A stretch of 64,000 bases of DNA from Undibacterium umbellatum (GCF_014284125.1 NZ_JACOFX010000002.1:186001-250000), one strand, 5' to 3'. Shown: positions 1 to 8,829, counted from the stretch's first letter. Notes: generated by a model from the sequence alone, not told the origin. Numbers and translations are program-made.

Positions 1-283
1 CTACATTGAACATGTCTTTTCCTTTTGCATGCTCATTCATTTTTTCATGACCAAAGTCGAGTGAACTGGCATCGATCGTGATGTCAACGGTGCCAGTTTT
101 CGCCGCGCGATCCAGCACGATTTTTCCAGAAGTTTTGTTGAACTTGCCGCGCCACAAAGATATACCCATATGGTCAGCTTCAAAGCTAGGATAAGTGTGG
201 TTGGATTCGATATTATATGTCTGAGCAAAGGCAGGTGCAGTGCTGATCAGCAGGGCGGCGGCGATAAGTTTGGCGATTTTCAT
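1..283 (-). CDS. YceI family periplasmic protein (partial, C-terminus off the window)
   Basis: The first 94 residues are present. They start with a clear Sec signal peptide (MKIAKLIAAALLISTAPAFA, cleavage before QTY) and continue with the YceI start 'YNIESNHTYPSFEADHMGISLWRGKF' pattern, in which the His-Thr-Tyr and Asp-His residues match the family. YceI proteins are small periplasmic lipocalin-like beta barrels that bind long isoprenoid or fatty-acyl chains; several are induced by stress or high pH. It lies 57 bp downstream of a second yceI gene and after cytochrome b561, so the three probably form one transcript. The ATG at 283 follows AGTCAACT-type sequence (a weak ribosome site). The frame is open to base 2. 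The exact ligand cannot be told from sequence. Confidence 0.85.
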   Translation of the reverse strand, partial: MKIAKLIAAALLISTAPAFAQTYNIESNHTYPSFEADHMGISLWRGKFNKTSGKIVLDRAAKTGTVDITIDASSLDFGHEKMNEHAKGKDMFNV

Positions 284-340
284 AGTTGACTCCTGAATGG
301 CGAAAATTTGTTTGCTTAAAAAGTTTTGGGGTACTTGGTA

Positions 341-907
341 TTACGGGTTTGTTACTACGTGAAACTTGATCTGTACTTCATCGGCGACCATGCCGGTATC
401 TTTCCATTCACCTTCACCAATATTGAAGGTGAGGCGTTTGATGGGCAGGCTGCCGTCAAAGACCTGGTTATTGCCTTCTTTCTTGATGCTTAATGGGAAG
501 CTGACATCCACGGTTTTGCCCTTGATGCTGAGCTTGCCGGTCACATCGAGTTTGCCAGCCGCGCCAGCTTTCATGGAGGTGGACACAAAGCTGGCCTTAG
601 GAAATGCGGCGGCATTAAACCATTCCTTCTTCAAGACTTCCTTGTTGTATTCGGCATCGCCCAGATCAAAGCTGGCAACATCAATGTCTACCGTTGCTTT
701 GGAAGCTTCAGGTTTTGCAGCGTCATAGTCGATGCTGGCGCTAAATTTTTTGAATTTGGCATCAACGGGCACATTCATTTGCTTGAAGGTGATACTGACT
801 GCGCTTTTGGTATTGTCGACTTTCACGATGGCTGCAATGCCTGGCGTAGCAATTGCGACTGCAAGGGCAGCGGAAATGGCGATTTTTTTCATGGAATATT
901 CAGACAT
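341..907 (-). CDS. YceI family periplasmic protein
   Basis: A complete 188-residue YceI-type protein with an N-terminal signal peptide (hydrophobic ISAALAVAIATPGIAA, cleavage near residue 26). The body carries the family's pattern of strands: 'VDNTKSAVSITFKQMNVPVDAKF', 'ASFDLGDAEYNKEVLKKEWFNAAAFPKASF' and 'LPIKRLTFNIGEGEWKDTGMVADEVQIKF'. The E-W-F-x-A/x-FP-A-F stretch is a YceI hallmark. The start at 907 is preferred because AGGT lies 7 bases upstream; MKKIAISA at 892 is an alternative. It sits between cytochrome b561 and another yceI. This cytochrome b561-YceI pairing is common in proteobacteria and suggests a role with quinones or isoprenoids at the periplasmic face (inference). Confidence 0.88.
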   Translation of the reverse strand: MSEYSMKKIAISAALAVAIATPGIAAIVKVDNTKSAVSITFKQMNVPVDAKFKKFSASIDYDAAKPEASKATVDIDVASFDLGDAEYNKEVLKKEWFNAAAFPKASFVSTSMKAGAAGKLDVTGKLSIKGKTVDVSFPLSIKKEGNNQVFDGSLPIKRLTFNIGEGEWKDTGMVADEVQIKFHVVTNP

Positions 908-930
908 GCTTATTACCTGTATAAAAAGAA

Positions 931-1467
931 TTAAGGACCTGGGCGCATGCGATGCAAGAGCCCGTCTTTATCGTAAAAATGATGCTTGAGCGCCGCAGCG
1001 ACATGCAATAAGACCAGAACCAGCATGATATTGTTTAATATTTCATGTAATTCTTTTAAGCTACCCTTGATTTCAGGGTTGGGACCTATTAAAACTGGTA
1101 ATTCGAATAAACCTAGATAGACTACGGGGTAGCCTGCAGCCAGGGTGTAAAAATAGCCAGACAAGGGTACCGCAAACATCAGCACGTACAGCAAGATGTG
1201 GGTGCCATTGGCGATGTGCGTCTGGACTTTTCCCATGTTGGCAGGGTAAGGCGGTGCCTTGCTCAATAGTCGGGAGATAAGGCGCAGGGCAACAAAACCA
1301 AGCACCGTCACGCCCAGCCACTTATGGTAAGAATAATATTGCAATTTGGTCGGGCTGATACGCATGTCCACCATGATATTGCCAAGAACAAAGGCAATAA
1401 TAATGAGGATGGCGATGAGCCAGTGCAGAGCTATGCTGAAATTGGAATATCTTTGCGTGGCTGGCAT
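931..1467 (-). CDS. Cytochrome b561 family protein (di-heme membrane cytochrome)
   Basis: 178 residues with four predicted membrane helices. The first helix carries the family's early histidine (RYSNFSIALHWLIAILIIIAF); further His residues occur in YSYHKWLG, ANGTHILLYVLMFAVPLSGY and VLVLLHVAAALKHHFYDKDGLLHRM, as expected for two b-hemes held between helices. Prokaryotic b561 proteins oxidise ubiquinol in vitro and are thought to move electrons between the quinone pool and periplasmic partners, including superoxide. AGAGGA lies 8 bases upstream of the ATG. First gene of a likely operon with two yceI genes. A perfect inverted repeat just upstream of the start may be its operator. Confidence 0.9.
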   Translation of the reverse strand: MPATQRYSNFSIALHWLIAILIIIAFVLGNIMVDMRISPTKLQYYSYHKWLGVTVLGFVALRLISRLLSKAPPYPANMGKVQTHIANGTHILLYVLMFAVPLSGYFYTLAAGYPVVYLGLFELPVLIGPNPEIKGSLKELHEILNNIMLVLVLLHVAAALKHHFYDKDGLLHRMRPGP

Positions 1468-1493
1468 GAGAGGTTCCTCTGACGAAAGAGATA

Positions 1494-1515
1494 ATTAGTT
1501 CGAAGTAGAACTAAT
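1494..1515. promoter_or_regulatory. Perfect inverted repeat upstream of cytochrome b561
   Basis: ATTAGTTC-6 bases-GAACTAAT, 8-bp arms without mismatch, centred about 37 bases upstream of the cytochrome b561 start. Size and position fit a dimeric repressor or activator site (MarR- or LysR-like geometry). No regulator gene adjoins it, so the binding protein is unknown. Confidence 0.45.
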
Positions 1516-1721
1516 ATTAGCAAAAAAAATGAAAGTCTGCTGAGGCCACTCAGATTTTTAAGCAGATAATGTGTAAGCAGCTGCTACTGCGTGTTTTTGA
1601 CCCTAAGTCTTGCAGCTATACTTTGGCCCGGTATCTCGGCGCAATTTACGTCAAAAAGGTTTTTCCCCTGCCATAAAGGCATTCATTTATCATTGGCTTA
1701 CTTGCCAATTTAATCATTTTA

Positions 1722-2930
1722 ATGATGAAACCAGAAATTCCAGAAAAACTCCTAGGGAAGATACTAGTTGATCCTGCCAAAAATGTGCTTGGCAATGTGG
1801 CAGATGCTGTCAGCGAAACAACGGGTTTGCTGGACCAAAGCGGGCCACTGAAGCCGGGCACAGGTCTGGCCAGTGGTGTGCTGGCCTTGACGCTGGCATT
1901 CCTGTGTTTGCTGGGAGTCATTGCTTTTCACTTCCCTCAATATCTGACGACGCCTGAATTGCGCAAAAATTATTCGCCTGATGTGATCAGGCATATTCTG
2001 TTTGCAGCGCTGGTCTTGTCTGGTGTGATTAGCTTGTTGAATATACTGCTCAATCGCCGTCGCGGCTTGAATGCGGTGGCAGCTACGCTGGTCATTGCGG
2101 CAGTGACCTTTGGCGGGTCGCATGTACCAGTGGCAGATTTTCCTGATCACACACCATATATAGGGCTGGACTGGTTCATCCTCGATTTGTTGGGGTCGAC
2201 GATCATCTTCGTGGTCATAGAAAAGATCTTCCCACTGTATAAAGGGCAGTTGATTTTCCGTCGCGAATGGCAAACCGATATGGTGCATTTTGCAGTGAAT
2301 CACTTCATCGTCGGCCTGGCCTTGTTGACAGTCAACTTCGCTATCCATCGCCTGTTTGGCTGGATGGCGCATGACAGTGTGCGTGATTTTGTGCAGTCTA
2401 TCTGGTTTGTACCGCAGTTACTGCTGTGTATCCTGGCCGCCGATCTGGTGCAGTACTGGACGCACCGCGCCTACCATGAGGTTCCATTTTTATGGCGCTT
2501 CCATGCCGTACATCATTCTGCCAAAACGATGGATTGGTTGGCTGGTTCGCGCCAGCACATACTGGAATTGATTTGCACACGCGTAGGCGTGTTGGGTGCC
2601 TTGTATGTCCTGGGTTTTGAAAAGACCGTCATGGATGTCTATATCATTGTGGTTGGCTTCCAGGCAGTGTTCAATCATGCCAATGTGCATTTACCCTGGG
2701 GGCCAATCAAGTATCTGATCGTCACACCGGATTTTCATCACTGGCACCACTCATCAGATGATGTGGCGATAGACAGAAACTACGCAGCCCACTATGCATT
2801 CCTTGATCATTTGTTTGGTACGGCAATCAAGGGGCAAAAAGGCTTTCCTAAAAAGTATGGGGTGCAAGGCGACTATATGCCAGACGGTTTCGTGAAACAA
2901 CTGATGTTCCCGTTCCGTTCGCAGAAATAA
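1722..2930 (+). CDS. Sterol desaturase / fatty acid hydroxylase family membrane protein
   Basis: 402 residues. Several membrane helices in the first 240 residues are followed by the three histidine clusters of the non-heme di-iron fatty acid hydroxylase superfamily: HRAYH (within VQYWTHRAYHEVPF), HAVHH (WRFHAVHHSAKTMDW) and the C-terminal HHWHH (TPDFHHWHHSSD). These ligate the di-iron centre that hydroxylates or desaturates a lipid substrate with oxygen. Bacterial members act on sterol-like, ornithine-lipid or carotenoid substrates; which one is not evident here. No strong ribosome site precedes ATG-ATG at 1722, so the start is tentative. The gene stands alone and shares a hairpin terminator with convergent purB. 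Confidence 0.85.
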   Translation: MMKPEIPEKLLGKILVDPAKNVLGNVADAVSETTGLLDQSGPLKPGTGLASGVLALTLAFLCLLGVIAFHFPQYLTTPELRKNYSPDVIRHILFAALVLSGVISLLNILLNRRRGLNAVAATLVIAAVTFGGSHVPVADFPDHTPYIGLDWFILDLLGSTIIFVVIEKIFPLYKGQLIFRREWQTDMVHFAVNHFIVGLALLTVNFAIHRLFGWMAHDSVRDFVQSIWFVPQLLLCILAADLVQYWTHRAYHEVPFLWRFHAVHHSAKTMDWLAGSRQHILELICTRVGVLGALYVLGFEKTVMDVYIIVVGFQAVFNHANVHLPWGPIKYLIVTPDFHHWHHSSDDVAIDRNYAAHYAFLDHLFGTAIKGQKGFPKKYGVQGDYMPDGFVKQLMFPFRSQK

Positions 2931-2940
2931 CACTGAAAAC

Positions 2941-2972
2941 AAAACAGGCAGATCATTTGATCTGCCTGTTTT
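2941..2972. terminator. Bidirectional hairpin terminator
   Basis: A perfect 15-bp stem with a 2-base loop (AAAACAGGCAGATCA / TGATCTGCCTGTTTT). A-rich and T-rich flanks give a U tract in both directions. It lies between the ends of the convergent hydroxylase gene and purB, so it can serve both. Confidence 0.85.
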
Positions 2973-3009
2973 GTTTGGTACAGCTAAAAGCCAGTTTTTA
3001 AAACTTTGC

Positions 3010-4383
<1,374 letters not shown>

Positions 4384-4600
4384 CTATAGAGATGGAATGA
4401 CAGAAAGCCTTGCGCAAAAAACAACACAAGTGTAAATTTTACAAATAATTCATATTTAGCAAAAATTCACAATTGTTGTGTGAAGACAGTTTTTTTGCAC
4501 TGGATATGCGATTTTACCATTTGAATGCGTTCAAACTACAGAATCATGATGATGTTGCTGCTCCGCACGCCAGTAGGGACACCACGGGTTTGCAGGCAGG

Positions 4601-4610
4601 CAATGCTATA
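4601..4610 (+). promoter_or_regulatory. Extended -10 promoter for the GST gene
   Basis: TGCTATAAT (TATAAT at 4605-4610) is a consensus extended -10 element, 30 bases upstream of the GST start codon. No good -35 box lies at 16-18 bases, consistent with an extended -10 promoter. Confidence 0.55.
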
Positions 4611-4639
4611 ATCCGGCCTAAACTTACTACCAGATTCCT

Positions 4640-5248
4640 ATGAAACTTATTGGCTCCATCACTAGTCCTTTTGTCAGAAAAGTCCGCGTTGTCATGGCGG
4701 AGAAGAAACTTGACTATGTCTTTCTGCAAGAAAATGTGTGGGCAGCAGAGACCACCATACAACAGTCCAATCCCCTGGGAAAAGTGCCCTGTCTTTTGAT
4801 GGAAGACGGCGGTGCCATGTTTGATTCTCGTGTCATCGTAGAATATATTGATACCCTGACACCAGTTGGTAAGTTGATTCCTGCACAAGGCCGTGAACGG
4901 GTGGAAGTCAAATGCTGGGAAGCGCTGGCAGATGGCATCATGGATGCAGCGATTCTGGTGCGCCTGGAAAAAACCTTGCGCCCGGCGGAACAGCAAAGCC
5001 AGGAATGGATAGACAGGCAAATGAGCAAGGTGCACGCTGGCTTGAAATCCATGTCCAGTGGCCTGGGTGATACAGCATTCTGTACTGGCACGCATTTGAC
5101 ACTGGCGGATATTAGTGTCGGTTGCTCCCTGGGCTGGTTGAGCTTCCGTTTCCCTGAAATAGACTGGCGCGGTGATTACCCCAATCTGGCTAAATTATTT
5201 GATAAATTGTCGGAACGTGCTTCTTTCAAAGACACAGTGCCACAATAA
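4640..5248 (+). CDS. Glutathione S-transferase family protein (YibF-like)
   Basis: 202 residues with a thioredoxin-like N-terminal domain (MKLIGSITSPFVRKVRVVMAEK, residues 1-80) and an all-helical C-terminal domain. The Ser-Pro-Phe-Val-Arg-Lys motif at residues 8-13 is where the catalytic or glutathione-contacting Ser/Cys lies. Residues NPLGKVPCL carry the cis-proline and DSRVIVEYID the glutathione-gamma-Glu contact. Resembles the YibF/SspA-like branch of bacterial GSTs, whose substrates are mostly unknown. Monocistronic, with an extended -10 promoter before it and a hairpin terminator after it. A detoxification or stress role is inference. Confidence 0.9.
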   Translation: MKLIGSITSPFVRKVRVVMAEKKLDYVFLQENVWAAETTIQQSNPLGKVPCLLMEDGGAMFDSRVIVEYIDTLTPVGKLIPAQGRERVEVKCWEALADGIMDAAILVRLEKTLRPAEQQSQEWIDRQMSKVHAGLKSMSSGLGDTAFCTGTHLTLADISVGCSLGWLSFRFPEIDWRGDYPNLAKLFDKLSERASFKDTVPQ

Positions 5249-5278
5249 GCAAGAAGTAAAAACGCAATAAGGAAAACA

Positions 5279-5311
5279 AAAGGGATGTAGCGCAAGCTGC
5301 ATCCCTTTTTG
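5279..5311 (+). terminator. Rho-independent terminator after the GST gene
   Basis: Stem AAGGGATGTAGC / GCTGCATCCCTT with one G-U pair and a GCAA-type loop, followed by TTTTTGTTTT. It starts about 30 bases after the GST stop codon. It can also work for the convergent bfr gene. Confidence 0.85.
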
Positions 5312-5351
5312 TTTTACCTGGCCTGCCAAGCCAGATCGCGGCTACTACAAA

Positions 5352-5828
5352 TTATTCATCAGTTGCCATTTGAGATTGCAAATAATTCTGGATGCCGACT
5401 TTTTCTATCAATTCCAGCTGGGTTTCCAGCCAGTCGATATGCTCTTCAGTATCTTCCAAAATAACCTGGAACAGATCACGTGAAACATAATCACCCACTG
5501 CTTCACAAGTGGCAACGCCTTCCTTGACTGTCTTTTGAGCAGCAACTTCCAGCTTCAAGTCGCATCCCAACATTTCTACCGTGTCTTCGCCAATCATCAG
5601 CTTGTGCAGTGCTTGCAGATTCGGCAGGCCACCCAGCATGAGGATGCGGTCGATGAGTTTGTCGGCATGCTTCATTTCGCCGATGGATTCTTCGTATTCC
5701 TTTTTGGCTATTTTTTCAAATCCCCAATGCTTGTACATGCGCGCATGTAAGAAATATTGGTTGATTGCACTCAGTTCGTTGGTGAGCTGTGCATTAAGCA
5801 GTTTGATGACTTTCGCGTCGCCTTTCAT
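5352..5828 (-). CDS. bfr: Bacterioferritin
   Basis: 158 residues, exactly the length of E. coli Bfr, and aligns to it without gaps by eye. It forms a 24-subunit heme-containing iron store. Ferroxidase ligands visible are Glu18, Glu51, His54, Glu94 and His130; Met52 is the heme ligand. At the position matching E. coli Glu127 this protein has Thr (…[10 protein letters not shown]), with Glu at 128 and 129, so one bridging ligand is either shifted or replaced. A strong GGAAGGAAG ribosome site lies before the ATG. The partner ferredoxin Bfd is encoded 3.8 kb away in the hemP operon (9584-9823). Monocistronic; no clear Fur box was seen in its promoter region. Confidence 0.95.
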   Translation of the reverse strand: MKGDAKVIKLLNAQLTNELSAINQYFLHARMYKHWGFEKIAKKEYEESIGEMKHADKLIDRILMLGGLPNLQALHKLMIGEDTVEMLGCDLKLEVAAQKTVKEGVATCEAVGDYVSRDLFQVILEDTEEHIDWLETQLELIEKVGIQNYLQSQMATDE

Positions 5829-6085
5829 GGGCTTCCTTCCTGTGTCTGTTGACTCTGTTGGTGATGTGATTGCTGATGAGCTTATGCTTACAGGCGTTTA
5901 TCACATCATAGAGCATTCAGTGGCAGTTGCAAAATGAAGATGATCTGCATCACTGAATTCACTGCATTAAATGCGCGAGGAAGACAATATTTTTGGGGAT
6001 TGACAGCGCTGAGTGAAGCGCAATTATTCTCATTTAGTTTTCTATCAATCAAAAAGAGCCGAAGTCATTCAATGCTTACTGTTCT
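5829..6085. other. Intergenic region upstream of bfr
   Basis: About 260 bases, AT-rich towards the right. It must hold the bfr promoter near 5830-5920. No convincing coding frame on either strand: the short plus-strand frame from 5934 has no ribosome site and no protein-like composition. Confidence 0.5.
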
Positions 6086-6283
6086 TTATTCGATTTCTAT
6101 TCTCTTTTCAGCGTTTATTCCAGGTTCCATCTGAATAAACTCTCTCCAGAACATCAAAGCCTTTTCAAAAGCATTCATCCCGACAAGCTCAAAATAATTT
6201 TCATCATATAGAGAGTAAATTTTCACTTTGCTCAAAGTCAATTGCCCCCCAAGCGTCACGGCTCCAATCACCAGAGTCGATCT
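6086..6283 (-). pseudogene. Short hypothetical ORF, possible gene remnant
   Basis: An open minus frame of about 65 codons between a stop at 6284-6286 and its own stop at 6086. It contains protein-like sequence (KVKIYSLYDENYFELVGMN, then AFEKALMFWREFIQMEPGI). The only early start is GTG at 6271, without a ribosome site. It follows the next remnant (6288-6665) by a few bases on the same strand. I do not recognise a family; size and acidic/aromatic mix are like small immunity proteins, but that is a guess. Either a short gene with a weak start or the 3' end of a lost gene. Confidence 0.35.
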
Positions 6284-6287
6284 TTAC

Positions 6288-6665
6288 TTACTTAATCAAG
6301 TTGATCTTCGTCACTCCTTCCCCCAGCCAAGGTATTGTTTGCAAATATGTTTGTCCTCCGTCATCCATCATTAAACATACAAGTGGGCTAACGCCATCTT
6401 TATTAAAAATGTCAGATTGAAATTTTGGGCTCAGGTGTCCGCCAGCATTTTCCCACGTCAATAATATTTTCATTTTACGAGCCTGGTATTTTGAGCAAAC
6501 TGCTGTCTTGGTTTTGAGAAATCGGTGGTAGTTCCAGCATTGTTGAACATCAAAATCTTGTGTTTGAACGCACCAGTTACTCGCGCCTGTGCGGACTGTC
6601 CCGTTTCTCCCATCTTCCGCATTTGTTGATGGCGCTGACAACAGTGATATACTCGAATTACTAAA
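6288..6665 (-). pseudogene. N-terminally truncated hypothetical, probably exported protein
   Basis: An open frame of 125 codons between TGA at 6666-6668 and TAA at 6288. It begins with what looks like the tail of a signal peptide (SISLLSAPSTNAEDG) but has no ATG. The only plausible starts are TTG at 6641 or an internal ATG (MKILLTWENAGG) at codon 70. The body looks like a real protein with four cysteines (NWCVQTQDFDVQQCWNYH, then TAVCSKY and PLVCLMMDD). The missing N-terminus and the 38-bp near-palindrome directly upstream suggest a gene cut by recombination. No family recognised. It could be the remains of an older exported immunity-type protein next to the intact pair at 6842-8758 (inference). 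Confidence 0.45.
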
Positions 6666-6670
6666 TCAGC

Positions 6671-6708
6671 AATATTTCAAGGCGAATTTAAATTCGCTTG
6701 AAAATATT
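6671..6708. repeat. 38-bp near-perfect palindrome
   Basis: Arms AATATTTCAAGGCGAATTT (6671-6689) and AAATTCGCTTGAAAATATT (6690-6708) are inverse complements apart from one single-base shift in each arm. The core GCGAATTTAAATTCGC (6682-6697) is perfect. There is no U tract in either direction, so it is not a typical terminator. It spans the end of the small ORF 6688-6798 and lies just before the truncated frame 6288-6665. Confidence 0.7.
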
Positions 6709-6798
6709 AGGTGCTTTTGATTTGAATGCACGGAACTCTTCACTTGTTAATATTCCGAAAGGATCTGATAGTGCAATCCAGTACCATTGCTTCATCAT
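6688..6798 (-). CDS. Small hypothetical ORF (36 residues)
   Basis: Encodes MMKQWYWIALSDPFGILTSE and 16 further residues ending NIFKRI. A run of eight G bases followed by AAG lies just before the paired ATG codons and could act as a ribosome site. The C8-A7 tract (plus strand 6802-6816) is prone to slippage. The sequence is aromatic-rich and looks protein-like, but no family is recognised. It may be the start of a gene whose remainder is the truncated frame at 6288-6665, separated by the palindrome. Real expression is doubtful. Confidence 0.3.
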   Translation of the reverse strand: MMKQWYWIALSDPFGILTSEEFRAFKSKAPNIFKRI

Positions 6799-6841
6799 CT
6801 TCCCCCCCCAAAAAAACGCAGAGTCTGCAAAGCATCGTCGT

Positions 6842-7498
6842 ATGAACACCATCCGTAAAGTCTTTGCTTCGGCGCTACTTACTTTGCTGACGACTTCTTG
6901 CACACAAAGCCCTGGTGCACTGACGCAGAGAAATAGTTCTTCGGGTACTGCCTCTTCATCAACTTCTATCGCAAACAAGAAATCTATGGAAACCAATCAT
7001 CAAAACGCATGTCCAGAAGTTCCGCAAATGAATGCCGAGGAAGTCAGTAAGCGTATGCTAGACCTGATTGGCAAGATCAAGACGGCGGAGGATATCTCCG
7101 CCAAAAATCTGGAGATTGCGACTGGCCTCAAGGTCTACGTTAACGCTGATAATCCCGGTAAATATGCGACTGGAGCAAAAATTACCGATACCTGGTTCTT
7201 TAACATTAAAGTGATATCCGGTAGCAAAGACGGCAAAGCCAGTCGGCTGATATTTTCGTTTGACGACCAAACCCATAGCGGTGCCGATATGACATCGATC
7301 TGCAAAGTCGATTTTGACGCTTATAAAAAACGACTTACTGAATTCGGTTTTCAATCAGAGCCTTACTATGGCGAACACAATCGACTCATTTATTGGAATT
7401 TCTCGCGCGGTAAAGTCGAGTTACAAATTTCCATTCGCGGAGAAAGTGACGAAAATGTGAAACACAATTGTGTCTCCATGATAGTCATTGACGTCTAG
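6842..7498 (+). CDS. Putative lipoprotein, candidate immunity protein
   Basis: 218 residues. Positively charged N-terminus, hydrophobic stretch and lipobox-like TTSC with Cys20 (MNTIRKVFASALLTLLTTSC), so probably exported and lipid-anchored. A Ser/Thr-rich linker runs to about residue 45, then a folded domain with three cysteines (near HQNACPEV, TSICKVDF and KHNCVSMI) and alternating strands (TWFFNIKVISGS, ASRLIFSFDD, NRLIYWNFSRGKVELQISI). No family recognised. It ends 12 bp before the HExxH protein at 7511 and must be co-transcribed with it. Periplasmic lipoproteins of this layout act as immunity proteins for secreted antibacterial effectors (known from type IV and VI systems), hence the proposed role, which is inference. 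An ATG exists 48 codons upstream in frame, but that segment has no signal peptide and overlaps the antisense small ORF, so 6842 is chosen. Confidence 0.75.
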   Translation: MNTIRKVFASALLTLLTTSCTQSPGALTQRNSSSGTASSSTSIANKKSMETNHQNACPEVPQMNAEEVSKRMLDLIGKIKTAEDISAKNLEIATGLKVYVNADNPGKYATGAKITDTWFFNIKVISGSKDGKASRLIFSFDDQTHSGADMTSICKVDFDAYKKRLTEFGFQSEPYYGEHNRLIYWNFSRGKVELQISIRGESDENVKHNCVSMIVIDV

Positions 7499-7510
7499 AG
7501 GGGGAGTCAC

Positions 7511-8758
7511 ATGACTGCACCGAATCACAAGCCCAATGCGGCGCCACCGACTGCTGAGCAAAAGCTTGATAAGATCATCAAGGACTTTGGTAATGCCAAC
7601 AAGACCGCGAACAATAGTCCCGGCGATGACTTGGCCAAGCTTCTTGAGGTTTCTCCTGACCTGAAGAAGCGCATTCTTGACTCAGTCGATAAAGGGTATT
7701 TAACTCAATTTCAGGCGCTTCCTGCCAATTCTGGCACAGGCGGTTCGTATGACCCGAGTGCAAAAGCCATCAATGTACCGATGAATGTACTTCAGAAAGC
7801 CAGTACGAGCGAACGCGATAAGGGAGAGCTGATTTTTGTGATGGGTCACGAAATCCAGCATTCATTCAACGCTGCCGCAACCAAAAAGATAACCCAGGAT
7901 TTCCTTGATGGGACTAAGGTACTGGCAACGAGCAAGGCATCGCCGCACGACTATACCAAGGTGACTGAAGACTTTATCCAGGCTTCTCGTAAAGACGAGG
8001 CCTCTGCGCATATCGGTGGCTTCAATGCGATTGCTTCGCAAGCCAGAAAAGATAATCCAAAAGCGACGCTTGAAGATATCTACAGTACTGCCCCGGGGCG
8101 CATGCAGGATTTCATTACTGTGAGCGGCACGCCAGGAAATTATAACTACGCGATGAAGCCGGGCCTGACAGTCGATGCTGACATGAGCATGCCCTATTCG
8201 AAGGACAACGTCGCAGCCATGAGCAAGTATTACTTTGATAAATCTGCAAAGGAGTCCAAGCTTGGGTCGAATCACAATCTCGATTACACCAACTTCTACG
8301 GTAGTTGGGCAGTCAATGTTGCGGGTAACAATGAAAAGGCATATCAGGACTATTACCACAAAATTGACAAGAAATACGCGACGCCTGAAGTTCAGTTCGA
8401 CATGAAGCGACTGGGCTTGCAACAAGACCTGATCAATCAGAATGTGAAATTTTCCGACAACAAAGCTTTCTCCTATGTCGATACCAGCGATGGCAAGAAA
8501 AAGGCTGCGACTTTCGATCCTGATGCTTATCCGAACCTATCACCTCCTGTGAGTCCTGTCTCGCACCACGCTCTAGCGAGGCATTCCAGGCTCGACACTA
8601 TTGACGGAACAACAGGCCCGGTGAACTTGTCCAGGGCGGAGCTCTCACTGCCTGTGATAAACCGTACCGGCATGCTGATGGGCGACGACATGCCATCAGG
8701 TCGCCTGCTTGGCAGAGTAACCGAAAAACTTGGAACCGGCCAACCCAAACCGGAGTGA
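7511..8758 (+). CDS. HExxH zinc-metallopeptidase-like protein, candidate secreted effector/toxin
   Basis: 415 residues, no signal peptide, strong AGGGGGAG ribosome site before the ATG. A zincin motif HEIQH lies at residues 113-117 in VMGHEIQHSFN. A second conserved-looking acidic block follows about 45 residues later (ASRKDEASAHIGGFNAI, Glu163 and His167), a good candidate for the third zinc ligand; HExxH plus a downstream Glu/His is the standard gluzincin layout. The N-terminus (1-40) is low-complexity. The last 90 residues, Pro/Ser/Gly-rich, may be a secretion or delivery segment, though no named export domain (XVIPCD, PAAR, VgrG) is evident. It is translated right after a lipoprotein gene, as in effector/immunity pairs. 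Target and delivery route are unknown. It could instead be a housekeeping peptidase, but the AT-rich, decayed surroundings argue for an accessory locus. Confidence 0.7.
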   Translation: MTAPNHKPNAAPPTAEQKLDKIIKDFGNANKTANNSPGDDLAKLLEVSPDLKKRILDSVDKGYLTQFQALPANSGTGGSYDPSAKAINVPMNVLQKASTSERDKGELIFVMGHEIQHSFNAAATKKITQDFLDGTKVLATSKASPHDYTKVTEDFIQASRKDEASAHIGGFNAIASQARKDNPKATLEDIYSTAPGRMQDFITVSGTPGNYNYAMKPGLTVDADMSMPYSKDNVAAMSKYYFDKSAKESKLGSNHNLDYTNFYGSWAVNVAGNNEKAYQDYYHKIDKKYATPEVQFDMKRLGLQQDLINQNVKFSDNKAFSYVDTSDGKKKAATFDPDAYPNLSPPVSPVSHHALARHSRLDTIDGTTGPVNLSRAELSLPVINRTGMLMGDDMPSGRLLGRVTEKLGTGQPKPE

Positions 8759-8829
8759 ATGCACAGAGAGCCGAGGCCGTTCTCCTGTTCCCGCATTTAA
8801 AGAAGTGAAACAGAATTTGCAGCGGGAAT

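Noticed and set aside
5934-6134. Short plus-strand frame (66 codons) upstream of the accessory patch
   Set aside because: No ribosome site; composition typical of AT-rich non-coding DNA.
6698-6841. 48-codon N-terminal extension of the lipoprotein
   Set aside because: It would bury the lipoprotein signal inside the protein and overlaps the antisense small ORF; the signal peptide fixes the start at 6842.
7511-8758. Assignment of the HExxH protein to the XVIPCD type IV effector class
   Set aside because: The C-terminal 90 residues do not show the conserved XVIPCD motifs that I know, so the export route is left open.
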